Below are positions 21,316 to 34,865 of a DNA stretch of 64,000 bases, piece by piece; position 1 is the first letter of the stretch, and each line of letters opens with the position of its first letter. The notes under the pieces were generated by a model. That model saw nothing but the letters and a program-made list of their open reading frames with translations, had not been told where the DNA came from and did not search any database. The translations under genes and the position numbers were made by a program. This DNA is from Bolinopsis microptera (taxonomy: Eukaryota; Ctenophora; Tentaculata; Lobata; Bolinopsidae): the NCBI RefSeq assembly GCF_026151205.1, contig NC_087083.1:11714944-11778943 (forward strand), written 5' to 3'.

Positions 21316-23660
21316 AAAGTGTCCAGTAGATATGGAAGCGAATGTAACTGGTAGAGCTCAGTCCCTAGTCTTGTAGTTCGGTTTATATCATTCTTAATTA
21401 TTGTGTTTTAAGACTTTTAAAAGCAAAGGAGTTGGGTAAAGTAGCAACAATCACTTTAATCGAGTTACTTAATTAGTAATTGCTCAATTAGTAATTACTT
21501 AATTAGTAATTACTTTACGTTCCCTGATGGCCTAGACCTGTTTCATTTTCTAGGGAAAGAGAAAACTTTTTCATTCAGTACCATTAAAGTAAACCAGATG
21601 TGCAATGTAATTTTAATATCTGGAAATGTAAAACATTTACAACAAATTGCACGTGTACTGTTCACGTGGTCGCCCCTAGTCCCCAGGCCTGATAATTTTA
21701 ACATGTGTTCGGTAGTGTGGTCCCTTTTCGTCGCTCTAGAAGTTTATATAATTAGGCCTGTTATTCCAAGGATTGGTAATATAATGAATGATTATTATAT
21801 TGGACATGTGATATTTTCCAAAAATTATTGGGTTGCTATTTTTTTCGTTTCTTTAAAGGTCCGGTGTAAAAGTTTGCTTATTTTTATTTTTAATTTGTTT
21901 AGGGACTCCTTCATAAACTCCTTCAAGGATTTAACTAGATACACGCACGTACACTGGTGAGCGACATTTTAAGAGTGCTGATGTTTTCAAACGGTTTTGA
22001 TCAGCGTAAAATATGTTAAAATAATTTAAAATGTGTAATTTATAGTTCAGTCGACAGTATCTTAAAGTTCGAAAATCTGGCGTGTCTAGATATGATATTG
22101 CAAGCCGCCAAAAATCAGATTCTTGCTGGGTTCTAGTGTAATTTTTGTTGAATTCTAATCTTTCCGGGTTTAGTTTCAACAACCACAATTATTTGAATGA
22201 AGGATTTGTGAACCGCAAGGAAAGATTTTTGGTGGGTTGCTTTGCTTGCAGCACGCGTGTGCCTGCTTTGAGCAAGGTATTTTTGAGAGCTTGAAACTCC
22301 AAAAAATAAATATATTCATTTTGTAAACACTAATAACATGTAACATGGAATGTTGAAATATGATCGGGTCATAATTTGGCCCTAATATGAGATGATGCAT
22401 ACGCGGTTTTCCTCGCATATCACGTGACATCCGCAAAATCACGTTACTTTGGTCACGTCACGTGGTTTTGTTACGATGTCACGTGGTTCTGTGACGACTT
22501 CATCGCTAAACAATGATGTGTTCACTGTACCATATAAAATATTGTATGTTCAGTGTTCAGTTTCTGATTTATTCCCCTCGTTTTACTTTGTGTTTCATGA
22601 AATCCGATAATTTATAACCAGAGAAAAGTTATAAAATACGTGCTAATAACGAGGTAACGACTGAAGCTTAGTCACTGCAACTGTAGAGGGACCGGTCCCA
22701 ATCAGTTCAAAACCGGTTGAGCATGTAATAATACACCGTCTTAAATCATTATGATGCAATTTATTGTAAGTAAGATAAGACGAAGATAAGACGAAACTGT
22801 AGTATGTTACTAGTATTGGAAAGTATTTACCTTCTCGCTTATTTCACCGGAGTGCAAAACCTAGCATTTTAATTCTAGAACTCATAAGTTGTAGACTGTG
22901 TAGGTTTTTGAAAATAGGCGGGACAATCTAATGTTACATATCACGTGTTATTTATCACGTGTTACATATCACGTGTTATTTATCAGGTGTTATTGATCAC
23001 GTGTTATTTATATAACCCTGTCGTACTTTTAAATGTTTATGGTGTGTTTTCGATTAAATTAGATTAAAATTAAGTTTAAATTCTGCTAAGCTCTAAGGGG
23101 TGATTTATACAATATTTAAATGCTATTTTATGAGTTAAGTAGCCCAACCCATCTCCAGTTAAACTAATTACACTTACAGTGTGCGTTAGGAAGCTACGTG
23201 GCACTCCATCGTCTGACGTGTACTTATCCATAGTAACAAACGAACGGTCATTACTACATGTGTAGATTATGTGAAATGTGTGTTTGTGTTTCTATGTTAG
23301 CATATCGTTTCATATTAGTTCATCTTATGTTCATTTATGTTTAAGTTATTTCTCTCGGTAGGAAGGCATGTAGATGATAAGTATGCGTGTGCATTGTCAT
23401 ATGATAGCTATTTTACTGTCATTACTTCGTGAGCACATAGCAAGTTCTGTGTAATCGAATGATAACACAAACGACTTTCTCTCCTTCTGTACTTGGACTG
23501 ATATAAAACGTGATTATAATTTTTGGAATTTATAATATTTGTACAGCGCAGTGTGTAGCGAATATCAGGACTTCTGTGTGGCTCACATTCCTATGAGCCA
23601 TTAAAATATGTGCATATATTATGTTATTATTAATCAACTATATACAGCAAACACAAGATA
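21316..23660. other. Intergenic region with CACGTG clusters
   Basis: There is no convincing gene. Notable pieces are attagtaattact repeats at 21460-21515, two tandem gtcacgtggtt/tgtgacg units at about 22453-22495, and an array of ~15 bp atcacgtgttattt units at 22938-23013. The ORF at 21598-21960 has no family resemblance and AT-driven codon use. Confidence 0.45.
22938..23013 (+). repeat. Tandem array of atcacgtgttattt units
   Basis: About five ~15 bp units, most containing the E-box palindrome CACGTG. It could bind bHLH factors, but nothing nearby ties it to a gene. Confidence 0.6.
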
Positions 23661-23703
23661 ATAGAAATTAAATCATAAAATCGAGTGGCCGAGTAGTCTC
23701 GAC

Positions 23704-24663
23704 TCACCCATAACTTCTCCAAAGACGTCTATCATGAGCTTTGTACACTAAATCGTTGAAATTACTTAAACTAAATCTTTTATTTACAATCACAATAATT
23801 TGTTTTGTCATAATGTCTTTTAATAATAAATCAAATAAATTTGAACGAGGTCTGCCCCTCCTTCCTTTGTAGTCAAAACATTCTAAACATGCAAATCTGA
23901 AAGATAAGAAGGCGGGAGTGTCATCACCGCTTCTGAGAACGTGCCCAAGCATCTTCCATCGTGCTTTCTTGATCCTTTCAGTAAGGGGACTGACATTACA
24001 TCTTTTATATAAGTTCTCGTTACTGATAACCGTAGGCCAATAGGTGTTGATTATCTGTCTCAGATGCTTCCTTTGAAGAACGTCGACAGATGCCATTACG
24101 GTTTCAGGAGCAGCCCAGCTGCTACAGTTATACAAAAACACTGAAGTGACAAGAGCTTCGTACAGTTTCAGCTTTCTACTCTCACTGATCTGAACAGAAC
24201 TATTCAACCAGACTTTCTTGTAGGTGTAGAAGGCAACATTGGCTTTGTTGCGTCTGTTGACAATATCTCTTTCTGAACAGAGCTTTGATCCTAATAGCAC
24301 TGACTCTCGCCACTCTTCATCTCCTCTAATTTTATTGCCATGGGCATCTAAAGCATCTGTATCTGCCAAATACACTCTTGTAAACACCGTCTTTGATTCG
24401 TTAACAAAGAGACTCCAATCCTTTAGTATATCACTGGCAATCTCTAGTATCTTCACCAGGCTCTGACCATCTTCACTCAGAAGCTCAGCATCGTCAGCAT
24501 AGGCGGACTCTAACGGGAGGCCTCTATCAGAGACTGGGGGGTTCGGTCTAGGAATCGTGACACTGATCACGGCTCTGATGTGATTCAGGGCACCGGCAAG
24601 GGTCAATGTAAACACTTTACCTGCCAGACTGTCTCCCTGGTAAGCGCCAATATTAATCACAAA
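23704..24663 (-). pseudogene. 5'-truncated non-LTR retrotransposon reverse transcriptase
   Basis: An open frame of about 318 residues holds the C-terminal half of a LINE-type RT. It begins in the palm region with GAYQGDSLAGKVFTLTLAG, which includes the QGDSLAG motif before the active site. The catalytic motif YADDAEL follows, then WSLFVNESKT and VLLGSKLCSERD. The thumb and C-terminal region includes RKLKLYEALVTSVFLYNCSS, DVLQRKHLRQIINTYWP and the KARWKMLGHVLRSGDD motif typical of LINE-encoded C-termini, ending RRLWRSYG. The sequence before the start is not RT (stop in frame), so the fingers domain and any endonuclease were lost, as in target-primed integration. There is no frame break in what is left, so it is a fairly recent copy. 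No first-half partner exists nearby. It lies alone in intergenic DNA and cannot be mobile by itself. Confidence 0.87.
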
Positions 24664-25672
24664 TTCACCATAACAATATTATGTTACATTGTATAAATAA
24701 ACTAATTTTCATGTAGTTTAATATACAAATTAAACACATTTCTACATTAGCTTCTACACACTTATGTACACACTAATGTACACACTTATGTACACACTTA
24801 TGTACACTAATGTACACACTAATGTACACACCTTTTGACACCAATAAAAGGAAATAAAAGGACAGTGCCGTTCCCTAATTGAGCTGCAGTACAGCCTACA
24901 GGTGGCGTTTGTATTATACACTGTACATTGTATTTGTATAGCTGTTGCCATGACAACGGATGAGCTGTTCTATTGACTGTGTGTGATCTAACGTGTATGT
25001 TACTGTAGTTCTTCTGAAACAGGCCTGAGTATTGATCAACACTCTTTGTGTTTAGAAAGTGAAATTGTTGAATGTTGAATGTTCAATGGTATACGTGTAT
25101 CTCCCTATTCAGTGTAACATTCCCTGGACTAATATTTGATAAGTTATCTTAATCTCGCCTCTGAAGATGTGTGTAGTCGGTTGTGTGTCAGCTCAGTAAA
25201 TAGCAGTATCTGCATTTTACTTAACATACAGATTACAGGTCTTTGTCTAAGAGTGGGAGCAATATCCCTCTACTTTTTAACTGGGGTTTCTCAATTTACC
25301 TTTGTTAATTACACTAATTTACCTTTGTTAATTACACTAATTTACCTTTGTTAATTACACTTCATGTCCGGAAGTTTCTATTATCTCCTTACTCCAGACA
25401 AAGAAGAGAAACAAATGTTTTAGGGAGGTCGAGATGGAAACTGCCGGATCAAATGGAGGGAAACCTCACTATATTTATATATTGTTAGCGCATTGGTTAA
25501 CTGTTAAAAGTTTATCACTACGAAAGAGTAAGTAAAAGTGTGAGCCACTTTTGGTTTGTTATTTTACAGTATAGTTGTGGAAATGTGCAATGTGAGTTAA
25601 CAATGCGAGTAGTGGTTATTGTATGGAATGTGTGATTAAATAATATACACTATACATGATACTACAGTACTA
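24664..25672. other. Intergenic region with short arrays
   Basis: It holds tgtacacacttatgtacacac units at 24765-24835 and three copies of ttacctttgttaattacactaa at 25296-25362. No gene is recognised. Confidence 0.45.
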
Positions 25673-25841
25673 CAGTAAACCCCGATATACCGCGCCCCGA
25701 TTTACCGCAAACCCCGATTTACCGCGGCCATTTCCTTTCCCACGAAAGGGCTAATCATACATAACGTAAATCAAACAAAACCCCAATTTACCGCGGATGT
25801 TTCCTTCCCCCCAAACTCCGCGGTAAATCGGGGTTTTACTG
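25673..25841. mobile_element. Tc1/mariner-like MITE with CAGTAAAACCCCG ends
   Basis: The ends are CAGTAAACCCCGATATACCG and its near complement GGTAAATCGGGGTTTTACTG, with TA on each side (25671-25672 and 25842-25843). The internal repeats ccgatttaccgc extend the inverted ends. CAGT ends with a TA target are usual for pogo/Tigger-type elements. Confidence 0.8.
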
Positions 25842-26262
25842 TAGCAAATTTAATAGTTATCTCCCAGCAAGATGGGAGTGACAGGATAAAATGGGTGCCC
25901 TTACAATTTACATAAACATGATAGAGGAATATAGCTGCACAGTTGATGTGTCGGTATCCTGTTATCAGCAATCATCGTTAATTAATTAAGAAGATTGTGC
26001 GACGTATTATATAAATAAATAAAATAAATTCTAACATTTATTACACGCTTCGACATTAAAATATACCCAACAAATATGTACATTTAAGTCATTCAAGCGA
26101 GACTTAGTGTTGAAATACCAAGATTATGGACTTTTTTATCAGTTCAGATTTTATAAACAAATATTTGTATGAAGTTACCCATCTTCCTTATTACAGAATT
26201 ACAGCGTGTATATCTGGGGTAGTTAGTACCTTAACCCTGACCACATACTTTACACTGGTTAA

Positions 26263-26993
26263 GGGGGCCGGGGGGGGGGGGGGGGGGGGGGTCTTCATCA
26301 AAATTCTCTCGAAATCGACTTTATAGTTGTTTCTGATAGAGGGGAGTGATATCTATCAGCTGCTTTTGGTCCCATAGAAAAATATTGTTCCTAGCCAAAA
26401 TTATCGCCGGTCAAAGGTCAGAGCTTATGTGTAATTGTATTGCGCGAGCGATTTTCAATCGCGCGTTCTGAAAATCGAGTCTAAAAATCTATCTTCTCCT
26501 ACATTTTTTGAGCAATCACCCTCAAACTTTCAGGATATGTTCTTAGGATCAGCTAGAAGAGAACTCTAGAGCCAGAATTTTGAGATAGGCCTTTAAAGAT
26601 TTTTAATTTGATTTTGAAAATTTTGGACCTTGATTTTTAGAGGTCCAAGATTTTCAAAATCGAATTAAAAATCTTTAAAGGCCTATCTCAAAATTCTGGC
26701 TCTAGAGTTCTCTTCTAACTGATCCTAAGAACATATCCTGAAAGTTTAAGGGGGATTGCTCAAAAAATGTAGGAGAAGATAGATTTTTAGACTCGATTTT
26801 CAGAACGTGCGATTGAAAATCGCTCGCGCAATACAATTACACATAAGCGCTGACCTTTGACCGGCGATACTTTTGGCTAGGAACAATATTTTTCTATGGG
26901 ACCAAAAGCAGCTGATAGATATCACTCCCCTCTATCAGAAACAACTATAAAGTCGATTTCGAGAGAATTTTGATGAAGACCCCCCCGGCCCCC
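26263..26993. mobile_element. 731 bp full-length palindromic (fold-back) element with TTAA flanks
   Basis: The whole element is one inverted repeat. The left arm (gtcttcatcaaaattctctc, tttttagactcgatttt and so on) is matched by the right arm with only scattered differences, and the centre is near 26628. It is bordered by TTAA at 26259-26262 and 26994-26997 and by GGGGGCCGGGG ends. There is no ORF. TTAA targets occur in piggyBac- and Kolobok-type elements; no transposase of either is in the window. Confidence 0.85.
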
Positions 26994-27000
26994 TTAAACG

Positions 27001-27712
27001 GTGGAATTACATGTAATGTGATATGTTGTACATGTTGTAGTGTGTAATGTGATATGTTGTACATGTTGTAGTGTGTTTACTCTCAAGTTGTCCAAGGAAT
27101 GAGATGTTGTTTCTCTTGTCTCACATTAAGGTCATATAATCACAAAAACACACTGCTTAGTATTCAGACACAACATTGTTTTAACACAAACCTCCTCTGA
27201 CCGCTGACGTCATTAGGATCCTTCCACTGCATGATTAATAGGCTAATTCCTGTGTTAAAACAAACACAACAACTTTACATAGCAGAATCTCACTTGTCCT
27301 CTCAAGCCACCTTGTGGCTGATATAAAGCTTCTATTCTGGGGGTCCTTGTTAAGATTAAAAGATTTCATATGTTTAACAAATTTAACGTGGACCTCTATT
27401 ATTATAGTGAAAATAGTTTTATGTACATTGAAACTTGAGTATAAAACGAGACACCTCCTTCTCATCCTGTTTTAAAAGTAAACAGTGGAATTTTATCTGC
27501 TCCTTTATAAAAGTAAACAGTGGAATTTTATCTGCTCCTTTGTATATGTAGGTAGTGATGTAGAAACAATGAACTTACACTATATACTATATACTACACT
27601 ATATAATACTACACTACACTACACTATATACTACACTACACTACGAGCACAGCACATCAGCTGTTTGTAGGTAGTTTAAACAACTGAGCAAGCTAAATTT
27701 GCAGTTTAAATC
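27001..27712. other. Spacer with short duplications
   Basis: Two copies of gtggaattttatctgctcct lie at 27485-27545 and tacactacactatata repeats at 27575-27640. No gene is seen. Confidence 0.4.
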
Positions 27713-27915
27713 TAGCTATCTTTGAACAATATTTCTAAATGAAGATGTAACAGAGCTATCTTTGAACAATATTTCTAAATGAAGATGTAACAGAGCTATC
27801 TTTGAACAATATTTCTAAATGAAGATGTAACAGAGCTATCTTTGAACAATATTTCTAAATGAAGATGTAACAGAGCTATCTTTGAACAATATTTCTAAAT
27901 GAAGATGTAACAGAG
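27713..27915 (+). repeat. 40 bp minisatellite, five units
   Basis: The unit begins gagctatctttgaacaatat and contains taaatgaagatgtaacag. The units are identical or nearly so, pointing to recent expansion. Confidence 0.95.
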
Positions 27916-28305
27916 TTTCGAGATGTAATAATGTAAGAAAATTGTGCGAAGGTAGGCTTTTTATTTCACAAAAGCTAATGTATCAACTACGAGTGTGTTT
28001 ATCGCGATGAAATGTTTGTGATTATAGGACATAATTTCTCCTTTTTTTTAAACAATCCGTCTACTAATTGTTTGAACATAATGAATGTTTTCTCTTCAGT
28101 ATTCGTAATTTGAAGCTCACACTTTAACCCTAAGCTCACTAAGTGAACCTAAACTGCCCGGAAGTTATTTTACTCGGTCCTTCTTTGTAAAAATACTTTT
28201 TATTGATCGATGCGATGGTAATATGACATTCGAATTCAAGACGAGGGGATTCACGAGGGGATTCAGAATCTACCCCCAGCAGTGAAATGTGATTTTATAG
28301 ACAAA

Positions 28306-28612
28306 CTAGAAAGCCCGTGGTCGCAAGGAGGAAGGTAATAGTTTTATTTGGTACCTTAATGGCAGTCAGTTTTTATCACATCAAAAAATATACGTTTCAA
28401 CCGAAGATACAGCCGATTTAAATGTTGCTTGTACTAAACACAGCGTAATATCAACAAAACCGATCAAAATGACGTTAAAACAATCATTGCACGTGCACGT
28501 GCGTGTACCAATCCTCGTTACTATGGTTACTATGGTTCATATTTTTCGTTTGTTTTGCACGTGGGCGGTCGTACATACAGACAACAAAAACAATTCTTTG
28601 AATTATAGTAGA
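28306..28612 (+). mobile_element. Dispersed repeat, copy B
   Basis: It starts ctagaaagcccgtggtcgca and ends near gaattatagtagagat. It shares gaagatacagccgatttaaa, gcacgtgcacgtg, gttactatgg and gcacgtgggcggtcgta with copies A and C. Confidence 0.75.
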
Positions 28613-30753
28613 GATATAAGGCTTAAATGATCAACTGCAGACCCAGCACAGCAGTCAATTGGTAATTAATCAGCTAATTACATAATTGGTGACTTGTAAT
28701 TAGTTGTAATTAGTTTGTGTACCCACAGAAAGAGTGGCTCACCTGATACCCCACCTCGCATATTAGTACACTTAATATTTAACTTATACTAACATTTACC
28801 TGTACTCCAAACTGCTAGCTCTCATTCTAATTGAGCAGATCATCACGGCCAATCAAAAGCTTTTATCAACATCATGTGACTTGTTTTGACCAATTAGAAC
28901 GCAGTATACTTGCTCGTGATAGCATGCAAAAGCTCGGTGTGCATGAGATCTTGCTTCGCTTTAAGTCGCGCTTCTGCTCTTCATTATTTAAATTATATAC
29001 ATTCAAATGCATATCATTATCTTCTTAAACATCCTAACAATTCAGTCTATCACAATTTTTACGAGAAACTTCAAGTTTAAAAAAATGTCGTTCTACCAAC
29101 ATGAAAGAACGGTGCAATGTTTGGTGTACGGTGCGAAGGAGCAATAACGGCGGAGTGTGTATAACACGATAATCGGTCCGCTGTTTAAAACTGCCAGTTT
29201 CGTACATCACTATCCAAAATAAACCTTTCAATGTCTGCTTGGTGGTTTGGTGAGGAGTTACAGCGGGGTACATGCTGTAAGATCTCAAGATAAGCAGCAA
29301 ACCTTCACGCAAACTGTGTGGTGGACGTTGAGTAAAGTATGCGGTGCTGTTACTTTAGTAACTCCGGTAAATGTTTTGGAAACAATTGGTTTAAAAGACG
29401 AAGTTGGGAATTTTAAAGAGTTTTCGCCGACAATTAATACGTTTGACACGTCACATTAGTTTTTACAATGTTTCAGTCTAATAGCCGGGTAGCATGGTCC
29501 AGATAACGACCCTCTTTTAACCAGTTTCAGGAACACTTACTGTTCTTCTGTCACTATTTCCGTACTCGGTAACTAAGTAACTTCGTATCACAGTTTAGCA
29601 ACTTTTTATTAGGAGGCAGAAAAGCCCGCTCCCAAAATGATGAAAAGTTGGAATCAGGTATATTATGACCTCAGATTTTAGTGAGAGGTCATATGACCCA
29701 TGCTGTAATGTTGATGATGTCTAAGACAGGAGAAGCCAGTGTATTATTCGTAATGTTACACCCAACTAACGATTGTGTGTGGTATATAAAGCAGAAGTGA
29801 AGCCCTATATCCCCGTATTCGTTACTATTTTACTGCTATCCTCGGATCTCTATTTTTAGATATAAGCTCGATGGCCGATGATACCACTAAGCGAATTGTC
29901 ATTGATTGTTAAAATCCCATTTGCACAGATATTAAGATCACTTCCAAGTTCAATTCGACATCGGTTTGGTTTCTAAAATCTAAACATCCCCAAATATAGA
30001 CTTCCCTTCCAAAACAGAGTAGTGCAGTTAGCAAAAGTAAGGGGATTTTTGGCTCTGGTTTATTTTATCAGGATTCAATAACCAGGGCCAATTATCAGGT
30101 GACACGATTGTTATTGGGCAATACCCCAGTAGCCCAGTATGAACTTTAAACCCCCCCCGGCCCCCTGACCTGGTAAACCATTGTTACCTGCACTATATCT
30201 GTTATTGTGTGATATTAATTGTGTGTAACTCATGGTGTATTTAGTGGTCCCTACAAAGTCACGTACCCACTCCATTATTGTTGCTAATGCTATGGTAACA
30301 TTAACCTGGTTAACTTATAAGAGTGTGATCTCACCTACCCTGGCATCCGAGTGTAAATCAAACCTGGTAAAATGTTATATTCGATTTTACTTATAGTAAA
30401 TGTACTGAAGATAACACGTATTTTCCTTATAGTATGCTAAGTGTATTGAAAATAGCACTTAAAATGGTCCGATCGTTTCAAGAAGTCACGTGATAAATGT
30501 GCTCAACTTCTCAACTCGCTTACTACTGATCGAGGAAACGCCTTAATTCCTAGAAAACTTCAAAGCATCTCTCTGAATGTAAGACTGACACGGTATAATG
30601 GTGCCACAAAAACCACGTGAAGTGTTTATTAAAAGAAATAACCCTCGCCCAGCTGGTTTTTCCACAGTGTCACTTTATATATAAAGCGCCAATTTGAACC
30701 GCACAATGATTCTCAGTAATATGCCCTAATATGGTCATATGCCCGTATTTTAG
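28613..30753. other. Intergenic region, no convincing gene
   Basis: The ORF at 29247-29459 (plus) reads through two splice-like sites, but I recognise no family. A short cccccccccggccccctg block at 30150-30165 resembles the ends of the palindromic element at 26263. Confidence 0.35.
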
Positions 30754-30855
30754 GCGGGGACACTGGACAAGGAGCTGTTCTCAGATCTTGATGATGTTAG
30801 TTTTGGATTTCAACATCACAGAGAACTAATTCAAGCCTTGTCACTTAACATATCT
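30754..30855 (+). CDS. Candidate orphan exon
   Basis: A 102 bp open segment lies between ttttag and gtaaga and would encode AGTLDKELFSDLDD followed by VSFGFQHHRELIQALSLNIS. The composition is protein-like and both borders are good, but I could find no neighbouring exons and recognise no family. It may be one exon of a plus-strand gene, a pseudogene remnant, or chance. Confidence 0.25.
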
Positions 30856-31888
30856 GTAAGACAATACTGATGAGCACAAATGTGTACATGATGCGTTTTT
30901 ACGTCGTGGAAAGTTAGAACAATTCTGTTTTAAACATTTGACATGGCACTTGTATCTAGGTATGTGCAACATATCTTCTCATGACACATGTTTTATTGAA
31001 AGAGAGGAGAAACTGCACCGACAAAGGTGGTAGAAGAAGAGAATAGCACTCTAGATAAATGTAATGTCGCTGAAGGTTGACTATTTTACATAACTTGCAG
31101 GTTGACTATTTAAGATATATTTTAGATTTCTTAGATTCCTTTTTAGAACGTAAACATGATGTAGTGACATTGAAACGTTGAACAATTTTTTTAAACTGAA
31201 AAGAGCATTTTCTGTTTGTCGCCTTCACAGAATCACTAGATATTTTCATCAGAAATATTTAAGATTCTCACACAACATCTGCTTAAGTACTGCTTGACAA
31301 GGTACATTACATAGTGACCTATCTACAGAGTAGCACTTTACTGACGTATAACAAGCTCAGGATTATATCACGTGACCTGTAATCCACCAATCACAGAAGA
31401 GTTTCTATTTTTAGTCCAACGTCTCCATGTTCCGCACAAGTTCCTGACAGTATATAATATTAACTTGAGATCTCTGCTAACTGACTGTCACAAACGACTA
31501 TCTGAGGTGCATTCTACGTTATGTATTATAGGTTACTGTTGAGTTAGAATTAACTTTGTAAATGTCAAAATAATCGCGTCAAAATTATCCACGTAAATGT
31601 CTAGACTACCTTAAATAGTAAAGCACACGAACCTAAAAACCTAAATAGTAAATTATAAATAAATCTAATTACATTTAAAGGCCACGGATATTACTTTAAT
31701 GCGGACAACGAGAAAGACAGGTAGCATCACGCGTAGTTAGGAATCATGAGTAAGTTTAAAGCTAGATCAGCTCAGGTTAAAATAATAAGTCATGAGTAAG
31801 TCATGAATAATTTTCCTCCTTACTAAAGCGTTTTAACCTTGTTGCAGATAATAACTTTAAATGATATTTTATTCCTGATGTATCATAA

Positions 31889-32085
31889 TAGTTTTTTTTA
31901 AATTTTTTGGAGAGGCTGGGCCAAGATAGCCCACGAGAGGATAGCATTGAGATGCTCTGCCTACCTCTGGGGTGTGGCAACCCTGGGGAAGGTTGCCGGT
32001 GAAATCAGAGTGAATGGAAATATTGACCTCTAATTTGGGCAATAGCCGGACACTGTCCAAGGAAGTGTGAGACAGTTTCCTCTCA
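31889..32085 (-). mobile_element. LINE 3' end fragment
   Basis: The minus strand encodes ETVSHFLGQCPAIAQIRGQY, typical of the Cys/His-containing C-terminus of LINE polyproteins, followed by a stop, a GC-rich UTR and an A-rich end (aaaaaatttaaaaaaaac). Confidence 0.6.
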
Positions 32086-34865
32086 TTTCACTATCATAAT
32101 AGTGCAACTTAACATGTGATGTTTGTTTGCAGTAGTGCTGGTTACGGACAGTCCTTTAGTTCATGAGACCTGCCTGCCGTCAAGCAATCACTTTACAGAC
32201 ACTGGAGCTCTGTCTTAATTTCCTAATTCTCCACAGATTGATACATGTCAAAAAGTGTACTCTGTAGTCTGTAGATATAATCCAACTTATCACTGATCAA
32301 ACTTTAACGTGACACGTTTCCACCGTCAAACCATATTATTGTCATCATGTGTGTTACTAGAACTGATGTTAAAGGGGATGGTTCGCAAGTTTGATCTAAG
32401 TATTAGTAATAAGACTCCGGTACTCTAACCAAATATCGTTGTAAATGCACAGCGGCCCTTCCTAAAATAGACAGTGTAGGGCGAGCATGTTTACCAAGAA
32501 TGGTAGAAGTAACACAAGGATTGGATGACTTGTGCTCCATCGTGATCGGACCTTGATGTTTGAGGTCATGTAATTGACAATGGTATGATCATTTGTGTCT
32601 TGCTCATTTCGAGACACTGTCATAGCTTTGCAGAAGGTTAATACGTACTCAACCTTCCTTTTAAGAAGGGAGGTTCAGAGGCTGAATATGTCTGGTTACA
32701 CAATAGTGGTGCAAGTGTGATATTACGTGATGTTCTTTTGAGGTGTGATCTCACACACGAACTGAAAGCTATCAGTAGTTTAGGTGATTTCCTACTGCCA
32801 AGGGTTTCTATTGGCAAGTTGCGGTTCTAAAGTCCAATGTTTTCATAACTTGGGCAAATTGGGATACCATAGTGGGGATTTTGTATGTTACTTTTTTGAT
32901 TACCGACTCGGGACAAGTTATAAGATAGCAGTATGGGTCACATGACAAATTGAGACTGAGAGGAGAGCTAATTTAGGTTGTTGTTGAAGAAATGAAAACT
33001 TTACCGGACACTAAAAAGCAATTTAGGTTGCGTATTACTGTTAAATATGAAAAGAAAGTTCTCAATTTTTCTTCGAACCGGAAACGTTTTCCTTGGTAAA
33101 TGTGACGTAGTGTAAGATGAGCCTAATTCGGCTGTGTTCTGAAATAGGTTTACACATTGATTGTAGCCTATGTAGGTTAGTTCAATAATAACATACAGAT
33201 CATCGCTTGATAGTTTCATGCTTGTTATTAGGCTATTAATTAAAAATCACGCCTGCAATCTTCCGATTAATCAATTTGTCGCACTTTAAATTGTAGTGGG
33301 AGTTGAATTTCTGGCCAAACCGTATGTGAATAAACAGCAGTAGTGAGGAAATGAGTGAGCTAGAGTCTAGACGGTTGTAAATTTCAAGACATGAGATAGG
33401 TTGAAATACTGTTGCCCAGTGCCCACATATCAAGTCGAAATCCAAAAGATGACACAATCAAGTGGTCTCATTCGGCATTGTAAATGCGCGGCACAGTTGC
33501 TGTAGAGAAATTGAATTTATCCGCTGACAGTGTCCACGTACTACGGGCATTGAATTGAGCTCAAGGCATTGAAGGAGTCCCGTCCGGTGAGATGGTTTGT
33601 TATTTGTGTTAAGACGAGGTTGACCTGTCCCTTTAGCCGTCGTGTGTGTGTGGTGTGAATTTGTCTCTAGGGACTGTCGGGAGCGCCTGACAGATTTGCT
33701 TGATTTGAGGTAATTGCGTCTTGAAAAGTAGGAAATTTCAGCATAAAAAACTGAATGGAGCGTAAAAAGTACTTCACCACCAGCACTTTTTGTGCGCGGC
33801 TTATTTGCGCGCTCTTAGGTAATCTAATTTGCCAGCAGCTCAGTACGTCTCAGTATTATAGTACGTACTGAGAAATAAAAGACAAAATATCAACTTTGTT
33901 GCCAGTCCATGAAAGATGAAGATCTCTAACAAGCTCTGCGATAGGGGTCTGATGCTTCACCATTAACGGATTGGTACACGTCAAGTCTTAGAACTAGCTG
34001 TAGTAAGTAGTAAAAGTGTAATAAATCTGGTTTACGTGATATGACGTAAACTTGCATAGAGATAGGGCTGCTGACGACTCATTCGATAAGCTTGAAGATT
34101 AACATGCGCGAAGTTTTATTGAATATTACCCTTTCGAAAAACAAGAATTAAGTAATGAATACGTCACAATTTCGCCCGCCCTGTACAATATATAAACAAT
34201 AAACACCCTATTCTTTTAGCAGATGTAAGAATTAAAGAATAATAGTACACATGATATACAAAAGCGTGTTACTCAAGAATCATCAAAAGCTTTCAATACC
34301 GTTAGTTTGGAACTGACTTATCCAGTATGTCTTTACAATCGCTTTTAATAAACGGAAACCACTCCCAAATTTATTGACTCTGCGTAAGAGTCAATTCACA
34401 ATTTAGTCTAGTTCAATGTATGAAAGCAGGTTCCTAATTTCATTATCACTCAGTCCACAATGATAAAACAGAAAAAATCGTCCCCCTGACGAGTTATAAC
34501 GTATAAGCGTGTCAAATTAGTAGAGCGCAAATTTGGTTCTTTGGAGTTAAAGCTTAGTTTTGGGGCTGTCAATTGGGTTGACGTTAAACGGTTAAACTTA
34601 AATTTCAAACTCAAGTTGGGAACGTTCGGGCGGCGAGCGATTTTACAAGAGCCCTGGACTCTGGAGAGCACAAAACTAAAAGAGATAACGGAAATACTTT
34701 ACTTTTAAATGCGAATCTTAGTTTTTAATTTTAACTGTACAGACATAACTTCTCTTAGAGAATCGATAAACTACACAGCTGTAATGCTATGCATATACGA
34801 TCACATTCACAATTATTAGGAAACTGCTTTTCAAGGAATGAGGAATGTTAGTTTGTTGGTCTGCT
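32086..34865. other. Intergenic region, nothing recognised
   Basis: Small ORFs on both strands (for example 33001-33457 minus and 34450-34671 minus) show no domains, no supporting splice sites and AT-driven composition. The 3' UTR of the minus-strand gene at 34866 would lie at the right end. Confidence 0.4.

Noticed and set aside
21598-21960. 120-codon plus-strand ORF
   Set aside because: No domain, no splice support, AT-driven composition and transposon-rich setting.
23678-23705. tRNA gene (ggccgagtagtctcgact resembles a D-arm box A)
   Set aside because: No acceptor stem, anticodon arm or B box follows; it belongs to the LINE 3' region.
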